Assembly (NCBI GenBank): GCA_005046945.1
Contig: SUSS01000014.1
Location: forward strand, 1-58,481
Length of the DNA stretch: 58,481 nt
Direction of reading: 5' to 3'
Source of the DNA: Tissierella creatinini
GTDB lineage: Bacteria; Bacillota; Clostridia; Tissierellales; Tissierellaceae
The notes beneath the pieces were generated by a model that was not told where the DNA came from, ran no database searches, and saw only the letters and a program-made list of their open reading frames with translations. The translations under genes were made by a program, and so were the position numbers. This document shows, in pieces, positions 17,096 through 26,104 of this stretch. The first letter of the stretch is position 1, and every line of letters begins with the position of its first letter.

Positions 17096-17344
17096 ATGCA
17101 TTACGTCTATATAGTTAGGTGTATTGATGATACACTATATACAGGATATACTATTGATATGGAAAAGAGGATAAAGGCCCATAATAAGGGGAATGGCGCA
17201 AAATATACTCGTGGAAGATTACCTGTGAAACTATGTTTCTATGAAGAATATGATACTAAATCAGAAGCCATGAGAAGAGAATATAAAATCAAACATTTAA
17301 GCAGAAAGAAGAAGCTTGATCTTATAGGAGGTAATAATAAATGA
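17096..17344 (+). CDS. GIY-YIG nuclease domain protein (YhbQ/YazA family)
   Basis: The 82-residue protein is a stand-alone GIY-YIG domain: HYVYIVRC, LYTGYTID (the GIY and YIG strands), then the Arg and Glu region with a KYTRGR signature. Members of this UPF0213 group are small predicted nucleases, some implicated in DNA repair. The stop codon overlaps the start of the next gene by four bases (ATGA), so they are translationally coupled. Confidence 0.9.
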   Translation: MHYVYIVRCIDDTLYTGYTIDMEKRIKAHNKGNGAKYTRGRLPVKLCFYEEYDTKSEAMRREYKIKHLSRKKKLDLIGGNNK

Positions 17345-17910
17345 GTCAATTATTTGTAACATTGATGAATAACCCTATAATAGCAGCTATAAATAATCTG
17401 GATAGTCTTGATACTGCCTTAAATTCCAATTGCAATATTATATTTTTAAATACAGGTAATATTTTTAATTTAAAGGATATATCAAACAGGGTAAAATCAA
17501 AAAACAAGGATCTTTATATCTATATAGATTCCATAGACGGATTTTCTAAGGATACTTGGGGACTAGAGTATATATCTAAGAACATTCAGCTAGACGGCAT
17601 AATTACAAAAAAGCAAAACCTAGTGAAATTGTCAAAGGATATGGGGATATTTACCATAGAAAAAATCATTATACATGATTCAATAACTCTAGAAAATGCC
17701 CTTGCTACTCTAAAAACCTTAAGACCTCATGCTATAGAGCTTTCTCCAGGCATATTATTAAAAATTATCCAAAGAGTATTCCAAGAGACTATGATTCCAA
17801 TTATTGCAAGTGGACTTTTAGAAGAAAAACTAGAAATCCATAATGCTTTAAAGGCAGGTGCTGTAGGAATATCATCAAGCAACAACAAAATATGGTATGA
17901 AAAATATTAA
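17341..17910 (+). CDS. GlpP family glycerol-3-phosphate-responsive antiterminator
   Basis: The 189-residue protein matches GlpP in length and motifs: NNPIIAAI near the start, IDSIDGFSKD, DGIITKK, and ELSPGIL and PIIASGLL near the C-terminus. The TIM-barrel-like fold binds glycerol-3-phosphate, and the complex prevents termination in glp mRNA leaders in Bacillus. No glp gene is in the window, so a target must lie elsewhere. It is the third gene of the recX operon and is followed by a terminator. Confidence 0.88.
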   Translation: MSQLFVTLMNNPIIAAINNLDSLDTALNSNCNIIFLNTGNIFNLKDISNRVKSKNKDLYIYIDSIDGFSKDTWGLEYISKNIQLDGIITKKQNLVKLSKDMGIFTIEKIIIHDSITLENALATLKTLRPHAIELSPGILLKIIQRVFQETMIPIIASGLLEEKLEIHNALKAGAVGISSSNNKIWYEKY

Positions 17911-17936
17911 GAGGATGCACTAAGCACCCTCTTTTT
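17909..17936 (+). terminator. Terminator after the GlpP-like gene
   Basis: AAGAGG-A-TGC and GCA-C-CCTCTT form a stem with one internal mismatch, followed by TTTTT. It overlaps the stop codon of the convergent gene at 17920. Confidence 0.65.
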
Positions 17937-18273
17937 CAACCTTCCTTTTCCTCTTAACTTTTTTTGGTTTAGTGTATATTCCTATTAAAAGTGCAAAAAA
18001 AATGGATGAGAATCCAGCTACAGCTAATATTAAGAATAATTCCAAATTCTTCAGGCTAGATTTTTCAGTTATGCTATCAAATATTGATAAAAGATTATAG
18101 AGAGCTAGCAAAACTATTATGGATCCAGGCAAATATTTCACAAATCTATATTCCTTTAAAATAAGATAGAATATGAAAGTAATAATAATTGCACCTAATG
18201 TAACATATAGTAGAATTTTCGTATTATCCGTATATGTCATTAATTCACCCATATATTTAGTGACCATCTCCAT
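17920..18273 (-). CDS. Small three-helix membrane protein of unknown function
   Basis: The 117-residue protein has three predicted membrane segments (about residues 18-38, 48-65 and 80-100) and a very basic C-terminal tail (KPKKVKRKRKVEKEG) that should face the cytoplasm. GGAGGG lies eight bases before the ATG. No family is recognised. It is 45 bases downstream of the lipoprotein gene of the two-component system cluster and may be cotranscribed with it. Confidence 0.65.
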   Translation of the reverse strand: MEMVTKYMGELMTYTDNTKILLYVTLGAIIITFIFYLILKEYRFVKYLPGSIIVLLALYNLLSIFDSITEKSSLKNLELFLILAVAGFSSIFFALLIGIYTKPKKVKRKRKVEKEGA

Positions 18274-18318
18274 ATAATTCCCTCCTGCAGGTCTTTATAC
18301 CCACTTTTCAATACTTTA

Positions 18319-19827
18319 TTAATCTAATTGAATCCCACCATTTCTTATAATCTCATTTTGCCAAATGTTAACATACCTTCCCACAGCCCATTCCGACATT
18401 ATTATAGCTGAGTCATATGGCAGCTTGATTCTAGCAGCAGGGTTGTTGATTATATCCCCATCCTCAAGATAATAAACTACTAGATGAGAACTAGTAATAA
18501 CCACAATAAATTCATTATTAGGTGAAGAAAAAACATCTAAAACGTCAGGAACGATAAGTCTTACTGCATCCCATGGAATAGCCTGCTCATCGTAGTTAAC
18601 CATTTCCTTTGGGGGAATAGTTTTTATATTGAAGTCATTGTAAAGTTCCTCACTATTTTGATTATAGTTAATCCTTCCCTTCAATATCCAGTATCCATTC
18701 TTTCTTACTAGACCAATATTCTCCTCATTAGCTACTATTTTGGAATCGATAGTCATTGCACTTCTTGCACTTTGAGAAAAAATCTCTTTTCCACTTTCAC
18801 CAATGAGATCAGAAAGCTTGATTGGTTTCTTTTCAGCTAAGTTATCTATGGCATAGACCTGAAGGGTTTTTCTAGACCCTCTGTTTAAATCTATGTTCTC
18901 CACAGAAATATAATCATTGCCAAGAAAAAGGATATTTTTTAGTATTGATGGTATTTTTTCAGCAGTTTCATCAACTGATGGAGAAGACAAGGTTAGGAGC
19001 ATCTCATCTTCAATCATAGCCTTACTTTCAGCCCTAAATTGAGGTAAAGCTAGGAGTTCATCTCTAATTGAATCCCCTTGAATGATTCTATCGCTTTCCA
19101 GAATCCAAAATCCATTCATTCTAGGCATAAGAAGCTGGTTTAATTCATATATTTCTATAATACTATTATCTTGACTATTTATCCAAATTGTTTTGTAATC
19201 CCATATTGTAACATGGTTCCCTTCATCAAAGGATGGAATTTTTAATCCTATCATAATTCCTGTTTGATAAGCTTCATCCTCCACTGCTCCAAAGGTCTTT
19301 AATATGCTTTTTTCCACATTTATATATCTGTTTATCTCATCTATAGAAACCTCTTCAACAGATTTTTTAATACTATAAAAACTCTCATCAATGTTGACTA
19401 TCATAGTATCTTCATCTATTTTTATGAATTCATAGAAATAGGTATTGTCATTAAGAATCGTAATAACTTCTACTTTTTCGCCTTCGATACCAATGATTCC
19501 TGGTGTTAATTTATATTTATATAAGAGGTAATCAGCTGCATTTACAATTTTCATCTTAAAAGAAGGATTAGTTGTGTAGTTATCTGCAATTATGACAGCA
19601 TCCTTATGAAACAAGGCTTCCTTACCTATATATTGTTCGGCTTCTAGCTCATTAAATTGAGATGAGGAACTCTTTAGGACCTTATCTATTACCCATTTAC
19701 CTCGAATTGGAGGCCTTATGTTATCGGGAGTTGTAATCCTGTCTGAAACATTACCTTCTACTACGGTACAGGAGGACAATAAAGCTATTACTATTAGAGA
19801 GATTGTTAAATAGAATAATTTCTTCAT
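18319..19827 (-). CDS. Lipoprotein encoded with a two-component system
   Basis: The 502-residue protein has a lipoprotein signal peptide with lipobox LLSSC (lipidated Cys at about residue 20). It is predicted extracytoplasmic. The rest is mixed alpha/beta without recognised domains. It contains two similar 'MNGFWILESDRI' and 'RKNGYWILKGRI' stretches, suggesting an internal duplication. Its ATG overlaps the sensor-kinase stop by four bases, so it is coupled to the kinase. By analogy with YycH-type accessory proteins it may tune the kinase, but there is no visible homology to YycH. Confidence 0.7.
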   Translation of the reverse strand: MKKLFYLTISLIVIALLSSCTVVEGNVSDRITTPDNIRPPIRGKWVIDKVLKSSSSQFNELEAEQYIGKEALFHKDAVIIADNYTTNPSFKMKIVNAADYLLYKYKLTPGIIGIEGEKVEVITILNDNTYFYEFIKIDEDTMIVNIDESFYSIKKSVEEVSIDEINRYINVEKSILKTFGAVEDEAYQTGIMIGLKIPSFDEGNHVTIWDYKTIWINSQDNSIIEIYELNQLLMPRMNGFWILESDRIIQGDSIRDELLALPQFRAESKAMIEDEMLLTLSSPSVDETAEKIPSILKNILFLGNDYISVENIDLNRGSRKTLQVYAIDNLAEKKPIKLSDLIGESGKEIFSQSARSAMTIDSKIVANEENIGLVRKNGYWILKGRINYNQNSEELYNDFNIKTIPPKEMVNYDEQAIPWDAVRLIVPDVLDVFSSPNNEFIVVITSSHLVVYYLEDGDIINNPAARIKLPYDSAIIMSEWAVGRYVNIWQNEIIRNGGIQLD

Positions 19828-21227
19828 ATTAACGCCTCCTCTAATGGTATTCTAACAACAACTCTTGTTCCCTTACCTTCTTCTGATTGTATAGTCAAGT
19901 TTCCACCATGTAGTTTAACAATTTCATCGCTAATAGAAAGCCCTATACCACTATGTGATTTACTATTCTTGCCTTTATAGAATTTCTCAGTTACATATGG
20001 AAGGTCTGTCTCAGAAATACCTGCACCGCTATCTGAAATCTCTATTAAAAGGTCATTTTCAATCTTTATAGCACTGAATTCTACCTTACCACCCTCATCT
20101 GTGAATTTAAATGCATTGTCTAAGATATTGATTAGTACCTGCTTAATCCTATTCTCATCCCCCATAATTTTTTCTAGGGATTTATCTATATTTGTTGTGA
20201 AATTTATATTACTATTCTTTGCTCTTGGTTCTAGCTGTTTCGAAATCATCTCTAAAGTCGATTTAATATCAAACTCCTCTTTTTCAAGGGATATTCTTCC
20301 TGAAGTGAATCTAGAGAAGTCCAATAGCTCTTCAACCATCTGGCTAAGCCTATCACTTTCTTTCTGGATTATATCTAGACCATCCTTAAGAAGATCTTTG
20401 TCAGGTATTTCATCTGTCCCTAGTGTAATAGCCCATCCCTTTATACTAGTCAATGGTGTTCTTAACTCATGAGATACGTTGGATATGAAATCATTTTTCA
20501 ACTGTTCTTTTCTTAGGATTTCATCTGCCATATAGTTCAGAGCTTGGGACAATCTCCCGATTTCATCGTTTATTTTGACTTCGCTCCTAACTTTAAACTG
20601 GCCGTCAGCTAACTTTTCAGCCACATCTGTAACATTTTTTAAAGGTCTTACAATTGAATTAGCTAAAAAAAGACTTACAATACCAGAAAACAATATAACA
20701 AGGAGACCCATCCATAAAAGGAACTCAGTTATTTCTCCTATAATGCTATTAGTCTCCTTAAGGGATGATATAAATCGAATTATCCCAATAGGAGAGCCCT
20801 GATACTTAAGTGGCACAGAAACAGCCATTACAGGATGAGTGTCATAGGATACAGCTCCATTCCAAACTCCCTTTCCATTCTCTATAGCATCCGTAATATC
20901 GTTGGTAAGGACCACTTCATCCTTGCTTACTCCCAGTGAATCCATTAACAAATCTCCTTCTAAATTGAGTATCTGAACCTGTGCTGTAGTATGCTGCCAG
21001 AATACATCTACATCATCGATTATAATATCCTCTAGTGAACTAGAAGAAAAATATCTAGAATAGAAATTAGTTGAAAACTCTATTTGATTCGTTAATATGT
21101 CCTCTACATTTTGGTAATAATAGACCCTTATGCCATTAATAAGGACAAACTCTAAAAAGAGCACTGTGATAAAGATGACCAACACAAAATTCCTTATGAG
21201 TCTCGCCTTAATACTTCGTTTTTTCAT
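19824..21227 (-). CDS. Sensor histidine kinase
   Basis: The 467-residue protein has two membrane segments (about residues 12-33 and 168-190) around an extracytoplasmic sensor of the PAS/Cache size. HAMP follows (about 190-240), then HisKA with the phospho-His in NVSHELRTPL, and the ATPase domain with N box (NILDNAFKF), G1 (DSGAGI) and G2 (GIGLSI). It phosphorylates the response regulator encoded just upstream. The start at 21227 follows AGGGG nine bases after the regulator's stop; the longer ORF start lies inside the regulator gene. Confidence 0.9.
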   Translation of the reverse strand: MKKRSIKARLIRNFVLVIFITVLFLEFVLINGIRVYYYQNVEDILTNQIEFSTNFYSRYFSSSSLEDIIIDDVDVFWQHTTAQVQILNLEGDLLMDSLGVSKDEVVLTNDITDAIENGKGVWNGAVSYDTHPVMAVSVPLKYQGSPIGIIRFISSLKETNSIIGEITEFLLWMGLLVILFSGIVSLFLANSIVRPLKNVTDVAEKLADGQFKVRSEVKINDEIGRLSQALNYMADEILRKEQLKNDFISNVSHELRTPLTSIKGWAITLGTDEIPDKDLLKDGLDIIQKESDRLSQMVEELLDFSRFTSGRISLEKEEFDIKSTLEMISKQLEPRAKNSNINFTTNIDKSLEKIMGDENRIKQVLINILDNAFKFTDEGGKVEFSAIKIENDLLIEISDSGAGISETDLPYVTEKFYKGKNSKSHSGIGLSISDEIVKLHGGNLTIQSEEGKGTRVVVRIPLEEALI

Positions 21228-21235
21228 ATAAACCC

Positions 21236-21928
21236 CTAATCTCTGTCTCTCCACCTATATCCAATTCCCCAGACAGTTTCAATGTAATATGGTTTGCTTG
21301 AATCTTCTTCTATTTTCGCTCTTAGTCTTCTAATATTAACATCAACAATTTTAGAATCTCCAACAAAATCATAACCCCAAACCAAATTAAGAATTTCGTC
21401 TCTCTTAAATGCTTTTCCCGGGTTTTCCATGAAAAGCTTAGCTATGGAGTATTCAGTAGGGGTTAATTCTAACTCTAATCCTTCCTTGTAGAATTTTCTG
21501 GAATAAATATCAATTTTAAATGGAGTAAATGACATTATAGCTTCTTCTTCCGCTGGTGCTTTTTCCATTCTTCTAGATAAGGATTTTACTCTTAAAGTAA
21601 GTTCCACTGGATTAAAAGGCTTTGTCATATAGTCATCTGTTCCATATTCAAGACCCATTATCTTGTCTATATCCTGGCTCTTAGCTGTAAGCATGATAAT
21701 ACCAAGATGCGAAAACTCGCTTCTTAGAATTTTACATACTTCATAACCATCCATACCTGGAAGCATAATATCCAATACTACTATATCTATTTTATTATTT
21801 CTTGCAATACCTATTCCTTCTTCACCAGTGGCTGCATCTAACACATTGAAATTAGCTCTTTCCAGGTTGATTTTGACAAACTTCCTTATAGAATCTTCAT
21901 CTTCAATTATAAGAACTGTACAACTCAT
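21236..21928 (-). CDS. OmpR/PhoB-type response regulator
   Basis: The 230-residue protein has a receiver domain with acidic residues E9-D10, phospho-acceptor D53 (VVLDIMLPG), Thr in MLTAK and Lys in MTKPF. A winged-helix effector domain follows (LTPTEYSI, VDVNIRRLRAKIE, IETVWGIGYRW). It is the partner of the adjacent kinase. GAGGTG precedes the start. Only 12 bases separate it from the upstream deacetylase gene, so deacetylase, regulator, kinase and lipoprotein likely form one operon. Confidence 0.92.
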   Translation of the reverse strand: MSCTVLIIEDEDSIRKFVKINLERANFNVLDAATGEEGIGIARNNKIDIVVLDIMLPGMDGYEVCKILRSEFSHLGIIMLTAKSQDIDKIMGLEYGTDDYMTKPFNPVELTLRVKSLSRRMEKAPAEEEAIMSFTPFKIDIYSRKFYKEGLELELTPTEYSIAKLFMENPGKAFKRDEILNLVWGYDFVGDSKIVDVNIRRLRAKIEEDSSKPYYIETVWGIGYRWRDRD

Positions 21929-21940
21929 ATCAACACCTCG

Positions 21941-22867
21941 TTATTCATAGTATTCATCTAAAACACCAAATATATAGCCTTTATCCTTCAATATTTTAAT
22001 AATCTCAGGTAAAGCTTGAACAGTGCTATTCTTCATGTCTGTATCATGCATAAGGACTATAAGCTCACCCTTGTTTTGAATAGTCTCTGTGAACCTTTCT
22101 ATCAATCTATCCTTAGTCAGATCTACTCCTTCTGCATCTCCATTTAAGGAATTCCAGTCAAAGTAATAATAACCCGATTCTTTTATAGCATTGACTGCTG
22201 CCTTCTTATTTTGACCAAAAGAACCTCCCGGAAACCTTATTACATTGGTAGAAAAATCTTCACCAAGTATGAGTTTTAGAGTCATGTTGGCTCTTTCTAT
22301 ATCTTCAAGGAAATTAGCAGAACTCTTATAAATATATCCATAGTTATGAGAATAGGTATGATTTCCAATAGCATGTCCATCTTTATAGGTCATTCTTACA
22401 ACTTCAGGATATTTTTCAGCCATATATCCAATTACAAAAAAAGTAGCTTTTACGTCATTTTGTTCTAAAACCTCCAATATATGAGGGGTAACTACTTTAG
22501 AAGGTCCATCATCAAAGGTTAGATAGGCAATTTTACCATTGGCTTTTGCCTCTGCCAGTTTATCAACTTTAAGCTCTTCCTCTTCCCTTGCTTGAACCAA
22601 TTTTTCAGCCTTAAGCTCTCTTCTTCTATTATTTAGTTCTACTTCTGCATTTTTTATCTTTATTTCAGTAATTCTATTGTCAATAGCCTTATTGATAGGA
22701 TTTTCATCATTCAATAAACTTAAGGCATATACTATGTTTATTGCCTCGACTACATTGGAATTATTTTTATTATTTATAGAAAATCCCCCAATAACAATTG
22801 TCATAGTTAATAAAGAGATTATCATTAATTCTATTTTTTTCCTTCTTATTCTTTTATCATTTCTCAT
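21941..22867 (-). CDS. Membrane-anchored polysaccharide deacetylase (NodB/CE4)
   Basis: The 308-residue protein has one membrane anchor near the N-terminus (about residues 13-32), a charged helical linker (about 60-110) and a CE4 domain. The motifs are LTFDDGPS (catalytic Asp and first metal Asp), HTYSH (metal His pair) and RFPGG. Such enzymes remove N-acetyl groups from peptidoglycan GlcNAc or MurNAc. The start at 22867 follows GGGGGTG; the longer ORF has no site. A consensus promoter lies just upstream and probably drives the following two-component genes as well. Confidence 0.88.
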   Translation of the reverse strand: MRNDKRIRRKKIELMIISLLTMTIVIGGFSINNKNNSNVVEAINIVYALSLLNDENPINKAIDNRITEIKIKNAEVELNNRRRELKAEKLVQAREEEELKVDKLAEAKANGKIAYLTFDDGPSKVVTPHILEVLEQNDVKATFFVIGYMAEKYPEVVRMTYKDGHAIGNHTYSHNYGYIYKSSANFLEDIERANMTLKLILGEDFSTNVIRFPGGSFGQNKKAAVNAIKESGYYYFDWNSLNGDAEGVDLTKDRLIERFTETIQNKGELIVLMHDTDMKNSTVQALPEIIKILKDKGYIFGVLDEYYE

Positions 22868-22900
22868 ATTAACACCCCCATTTGTTCCTAATTCTATTCT

Positions 22901-22929
22901 ATTATACAATTTATACCGAATAGTTACAA
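22901..22929 (-). promoter_or_regulatory. Promoter of the deacetylase/two-component operon
   Basis: On the minus strand TTGTAA (22924-22929), a 17-base spacer and TATAAT (22901-22906), about 33 bases before the start codon at 22867. Confidence 0.7.
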
Positions 22930-22970
22930 TTTAATAAACAAATAGTTACAAAAAAGCAACAAAATCAAGC

Positions 22971-23002
22971 AAAAAAGACCCCTTTCAAATTTTTATGAAA
23001 GG
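22971..23002 (-). terminator. Terminator after the ABC transporter gene
   Basis: On the minus strand CCTTTC (22997-23002) pairs with GAAAGG (22981-22986) and is followed by GGTCTTTTTT. It separates the ABC gene from the deacetylase promoter. The roughly 70 bases between the ABC stop and this hairpin hold nothing recognised. Confidence 0.7.
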
Positions 23003-23070
23003 AGCTCAGATTATGTAGCAATAGCCGAAGAAAGACTAGTGTTTACTAACGAAAGTGACAAAGTACTTTT

Positions 23071-24798
23071 TTAATCACTTAGATGTTTGAATTGTGAATT
23101 ATAAAGTCTTCTATAAAGTCCATCTTCAGATAATAGTGATTCATGGTTTCCCCTTTCTACTATGCCTTCCTTAGTCAGAACCATGATCTCATCTGCATTC
23201 TTAATAGTTGATAGCCTATGGGCAATAACAAGGGTAGTTCTACCTTTTGATAATTCCTCTAAGGACTTTTGTATCTTTACTTCAGTTTCATTATCTAGAG
23301 CTGATGTAGCTTCATCCAGAATCAATATTGGGGGATTTTTTAAAAAGAGCCTAGCAATTGATACCCTCTGTTTCTGCCCTCCGGATAGCTTAACCCCTTT
23401 TTCTCCTATATAGGTTTCATATCCATTTGGAAGGCTTATAATAAAGTCATGAATCTTAGCTTTTTTTGCTGCTCCAATAACCTCATCATCACTTGCTTTT
23501 GGCCTACCATATAGTATATTGTCCTTTATTGTTCCGGTAAATAAGAAGACCTCCTGCTGAACCAGACCTATATTCTGCCTTAGAGATTTTATCTTTAAGT
23601 CACGAATATCCCTTTTATCTAAAAGTATTTGACCTTCTTTTATCTCATAAAACCTTGGAATTAGATGGCAAAAAGTAGTTTTACCGGCACCTGAGGGTCC
23701 CACTAGGGCAACAGTCTTTCCTGCTTCTATTCTTAGGTTTAAATTTGATAATACAGTATTTTTATCCTTATTATAGCTAAAGCTTACGTTTTTAAACTCT
23801 ATTTCTCCCTTTACATCTTTTAAATCAAGGGCATTAGATCTATCAACTATATCAGGTTCTATCTCCATAACTTCAACAAATCTTTCAAATCCAGTCATTC
23901 CATCCTGCAGCTGTTGAGAAAATTCTGTTAATCTTTTTATCGGCTGTAAGAAATAATTTACATATAAGGTATAAGCGAACAGGTCTCCCATATTAATCAG
24001 CTTCCTATATACAAAATAGCCTCCAACTGAAATAACTAAGAGATTAAGAAAGTTTTGAATAAGTCCCATTCCAGTCATAAACTCAGCCATAACCTTGTAG
24101 GATTCTCGCCTAGAATCAGAATATTCTATATTCCCTTCAGAAAATTTTTCGATTTCATAATCCTCATTAGTAAAACTCTTGGCAACCCTAACTCCTGAAA
24201 TACTATTTTCAAGCTGGGCATTAACATTAGCAATCTTTTTTCTTACCTGCCTAAAGGTATCGACCATCCTAACCCTTTTTTTCAAAACGAATAATACCAT
24301 AAGAGGAATAAAAGAAAACAGCATCAAGGTAAGTCTCCAATCAATAGTAAATAGGATTATAAAGGAACCACCTAACATTATAAAGGAGATGAATATATTC
24401 TCAGGACCATGATGTGCCAACTCAGCTATATCCCTTAAATCATTAACAATCCTTGACATTATGTGTCCAGTTTTAGTATTATCATAATAGCTTAAGGACA
24501 AAGTCTGTAAATGAGAAAATATGTCTTTCCTCATATCTCTTTCTATAAAAACACCAACCATATGGCCCCAATATGATACAATATAGTTACTTATATATCT
24601 TATAATAAAGAGCACCATAATAATGATAGTCATTATTACTAGGATATCCATTCTTCCATTTGGTATAATATCATTGATCATGTATCTTGAAAATATTGGA
24701 AAAATCAAATCCAATGTGGACATCAAAAAAGCAAAAAACATATCTAAAAAGAAGAGTTTCTTATGTGGTTCGTAATATGAGATAAATCTTTTTAACAT
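23071..24798 (-). CDS. ABC exporter, fused permease and ATPase (half transporter)
   Basis: The 575-residue protein has a six-helix type IV exporter membrane domain (about residues 1-310) and a nucleotide-binding domain (about 335-575). Walker A is GPSGAGKT (about 365), the signature LSGGQKQR, and Walker B ILILDEATSALD. It should act as a homodimer of the MsbA/BmrA/LmrA type exporting lipids or drugs; the substrate is unknown. GGAGTGATGCT precedes the ATG. It is divergent from the MFS transporter, with a shared inverted repeat between them. Confidence 0.92.
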   Translation of the reverse strand: MLKRFISYYEPHKKLFFLDMFFAFLMSTLDLIFPIFSRYMINDIIPNGRMDILVIMTIIIMVLFIIRYISNYIVSYWGHMVGVFIERDMRKDIFSHLQTLSLSYYDNTKTGHIMSRIVNDLRDIAELAHHGPENIFISFIMLGGSFIILFTIDWRLTLMLFSFIPLMVLFVLKKRVRMVDTFRQVRKKIANVNAQLENSISGVRVAKSFTNEDYEIEKFSEGNIEYSDSRRESYKVMAEFMTGMGLIQNFLNLLVISVGGYFVYRKLINMGDLFAYTLYVNYFLQPIKRLTEFSQQLQDGMTGFERFVEVMEIEPDIVDRSNALDLKDVKGEIEFKNVSFSYNKDKNTVLSNLNLRIEAGKTVALVGPSGAGKTTFCHLIPRFYEIKEGQILLDKRDIRDLKIKSLRQNIGLVQQEVFLFTGTIKDNILYGRPKASDDEVIGAAKKAKIHDFIISLPNGYETYIGEKGVKLSGGQKQRVSIARLFLKNPPILILDEATSALDNETEVKIQKSLEELSKGRTTLVIAHRLSTIKNADEIMVLTKEGIVERGNHESLLSEDGLYRRLYNSQFKHLSD

Positions 24799-24848
24799 AG
24801 CATCACTCCTTAGCTGAATTTACCACACACCATTGCAAGGATGTGAGC

Positions 24849-24875
24849 GGGTGGGTTATTATGATATACTCACCC
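24849..24875. promoter_or_regulatory. Inverted repeat between divergent ABC and MFS genes
   Basis: GGGTGGGTTAT (24849-24859) faces ATACTCACCC (24866-24875) across a short centre; 8 of 10 positions are symmetrical. The position midway between two divergent transporter genes suggests an operator for a shared regulator. No promoter could be assigned with confidence. Confidence 0.35.
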
Positions 24876-24939
24876 AATTATATAATAGAAGATTGAATTT
24901 TTCAAATGATAAAGAACATATACAATACTAGGAGGGAAA

Positions 24940-26088
24940 ATGAATCAGATATTTATATACATAACAACTTTTATCATACAATTCATCATTGCAATTGAAA
25001 TGAATATGATTGGGTCTATAGCACCCTTTTTATCCGATTATTTTCATATTAAAGCCAATATGGTCGTACTTTTTAACCTTGGATTTTCAGCAGTTGGAAT
25101 ACTTGTACCTTATCTAGGTATATTAGCAGACAGATTTGGAAAAAAGAAAATACTAAATATTGCATTGCTCTTTTTTATTGGAGGAAGCCTATTAGCTAGT
25201 TTTTCGAAAACCCCCATATTATTTGCCTTTAGCAGAATTTTCATAGGTCTTGGATACTATACCTTAAGTGGGACAAACCTTTCATATATATCAGAATTTA
25301 TTAACTACGAAAATAGAGGAAAGGCTTCAGGAATACTTAGAACAGCCTTTGGAATAGCTACAGTATTCACACCCCTATATGCTACCTCACTAATATCTAG
25401 GTTCAACAACCTTTCAAGCGTATATTTACCATTTGTAGCCCTAGGTATTATTGCATTTATTCTACTTCTAAAGCTTCCTGAAACAGAGATAAATGAAAAT
25501 AGCAAGCTGGACATTGAAGGATTTATTAGACTTCTAAAGGACTCAAAAAACAAGAAAATATTTGTATCCATATTCTTCATATCTTCTGCACCAACTTTGA
25601 CCCTATCCTTCCTAGGAATATTCTTAGCAGAGAAGTTTCAGTTAACACAGGTTCAAATAGGATATGCATATACTATAGCTGCAATTGGTACTATATCAGG
25701 GATTTTGCTGGCCTCCTTATTAGCCGATAGAGTTGGAAAACTTAAGATAGCCAGAATATTTTTCATATTTATGATTTTTGCACAGATTCCTTTGCCCTAT
25801 TTTAACGGCCCAATACTTGTTTCCATATTTGTAGCAATATTTGCCTTGGGACTAGACGGGGGCTGGACTGCATATCAAACCTTTGCAACAGAAGTATCCC
25901 CTCAAAACAGAGGAACCTTTATGAACCTCTTCTATACGACAAATGCCTTAACAGTGACTTTCTACTCCTTTGTAGGATCTTTTATATATTCTTTAGGAGG
26001 TTACTATCTTGCAGTTGGAATAGGACTTATATCTTCAGCCTTAGGTGTTTTTCTGGTAAGTACATTAAAAGAGAAACCGGTGAATTAG
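24940..26088 (+). CDS. Major facilitator superfamily transporter
   Basis: The 382-residue protein has about twelve membrane segments and the MFS motif between helices 2 and 3 (GILADRFGKKK) with its repeat between helices 8 and 9 (LLADRVGKLK). It is likely an exporter, but the substrate is unknown. AGGAGGG precedes the ATG. Its last five codons lie inside a 14-bp inverted repeat shared with the end of the convergent addA gene, with a four-base stop-codon overlap. Confidence 0.88.
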   Translation: MNQIFIYITTFIIQFIIAIEMNMIGSIAPFLSDYFHIKANMVVLFNLGFSAVGILVPYLGILADRFGKKKILNIALLFFIGGSLLASFSKTPILFAFSRIFIGLGYYTLSGTNLSYISEFINYENRGKASGILRTAFGIATVFTPLYATSLISRFNNLSSVYLPFVALGIIAFILLLKLPETEINENSKLDIEGFIRLLKDSKNKKIFVSIFFISSAPTLTLSFLGIFLAEKFQLTQVQIGYAYTIAAIGTISGILLASLLADRVGKLKIARIFFIFMIFAQIPLPYFNGPILVSIFVAIFALGLDGGWTAYQTFATEVSPQNRGTFMNLFYTTNALTVTFYSFVGSFIYSLGGYYLAVGIGLISSALGVFLVSTLKEKPVN

Positions 26089-26104
26089 TCTTCACCGGTT
26101 TCTC
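26071..26104. terminator. Perfect hairpin across the overlapping 3' ends of the MFS and addA genes
   Basis: GAGAAACCGGTGAA (26071-26084) and TTCACCGGTTTCTC (26091-26104) form a perfect 14-bp stem around a six-base loop containing both stop codons. There is no long T run, so it may act as a mRNA 3'-end barrier or weak bidirectional terminator. It encodes the C-terminus of both proteins. Confidence 0.6.

Noticed and set aside
22986-23064. Short plus-strand reading frame ending VFTNESDKVLF
   Set aside because: No start codon with a ribosome binding site, and it lies in a terminator region. Probably chance.
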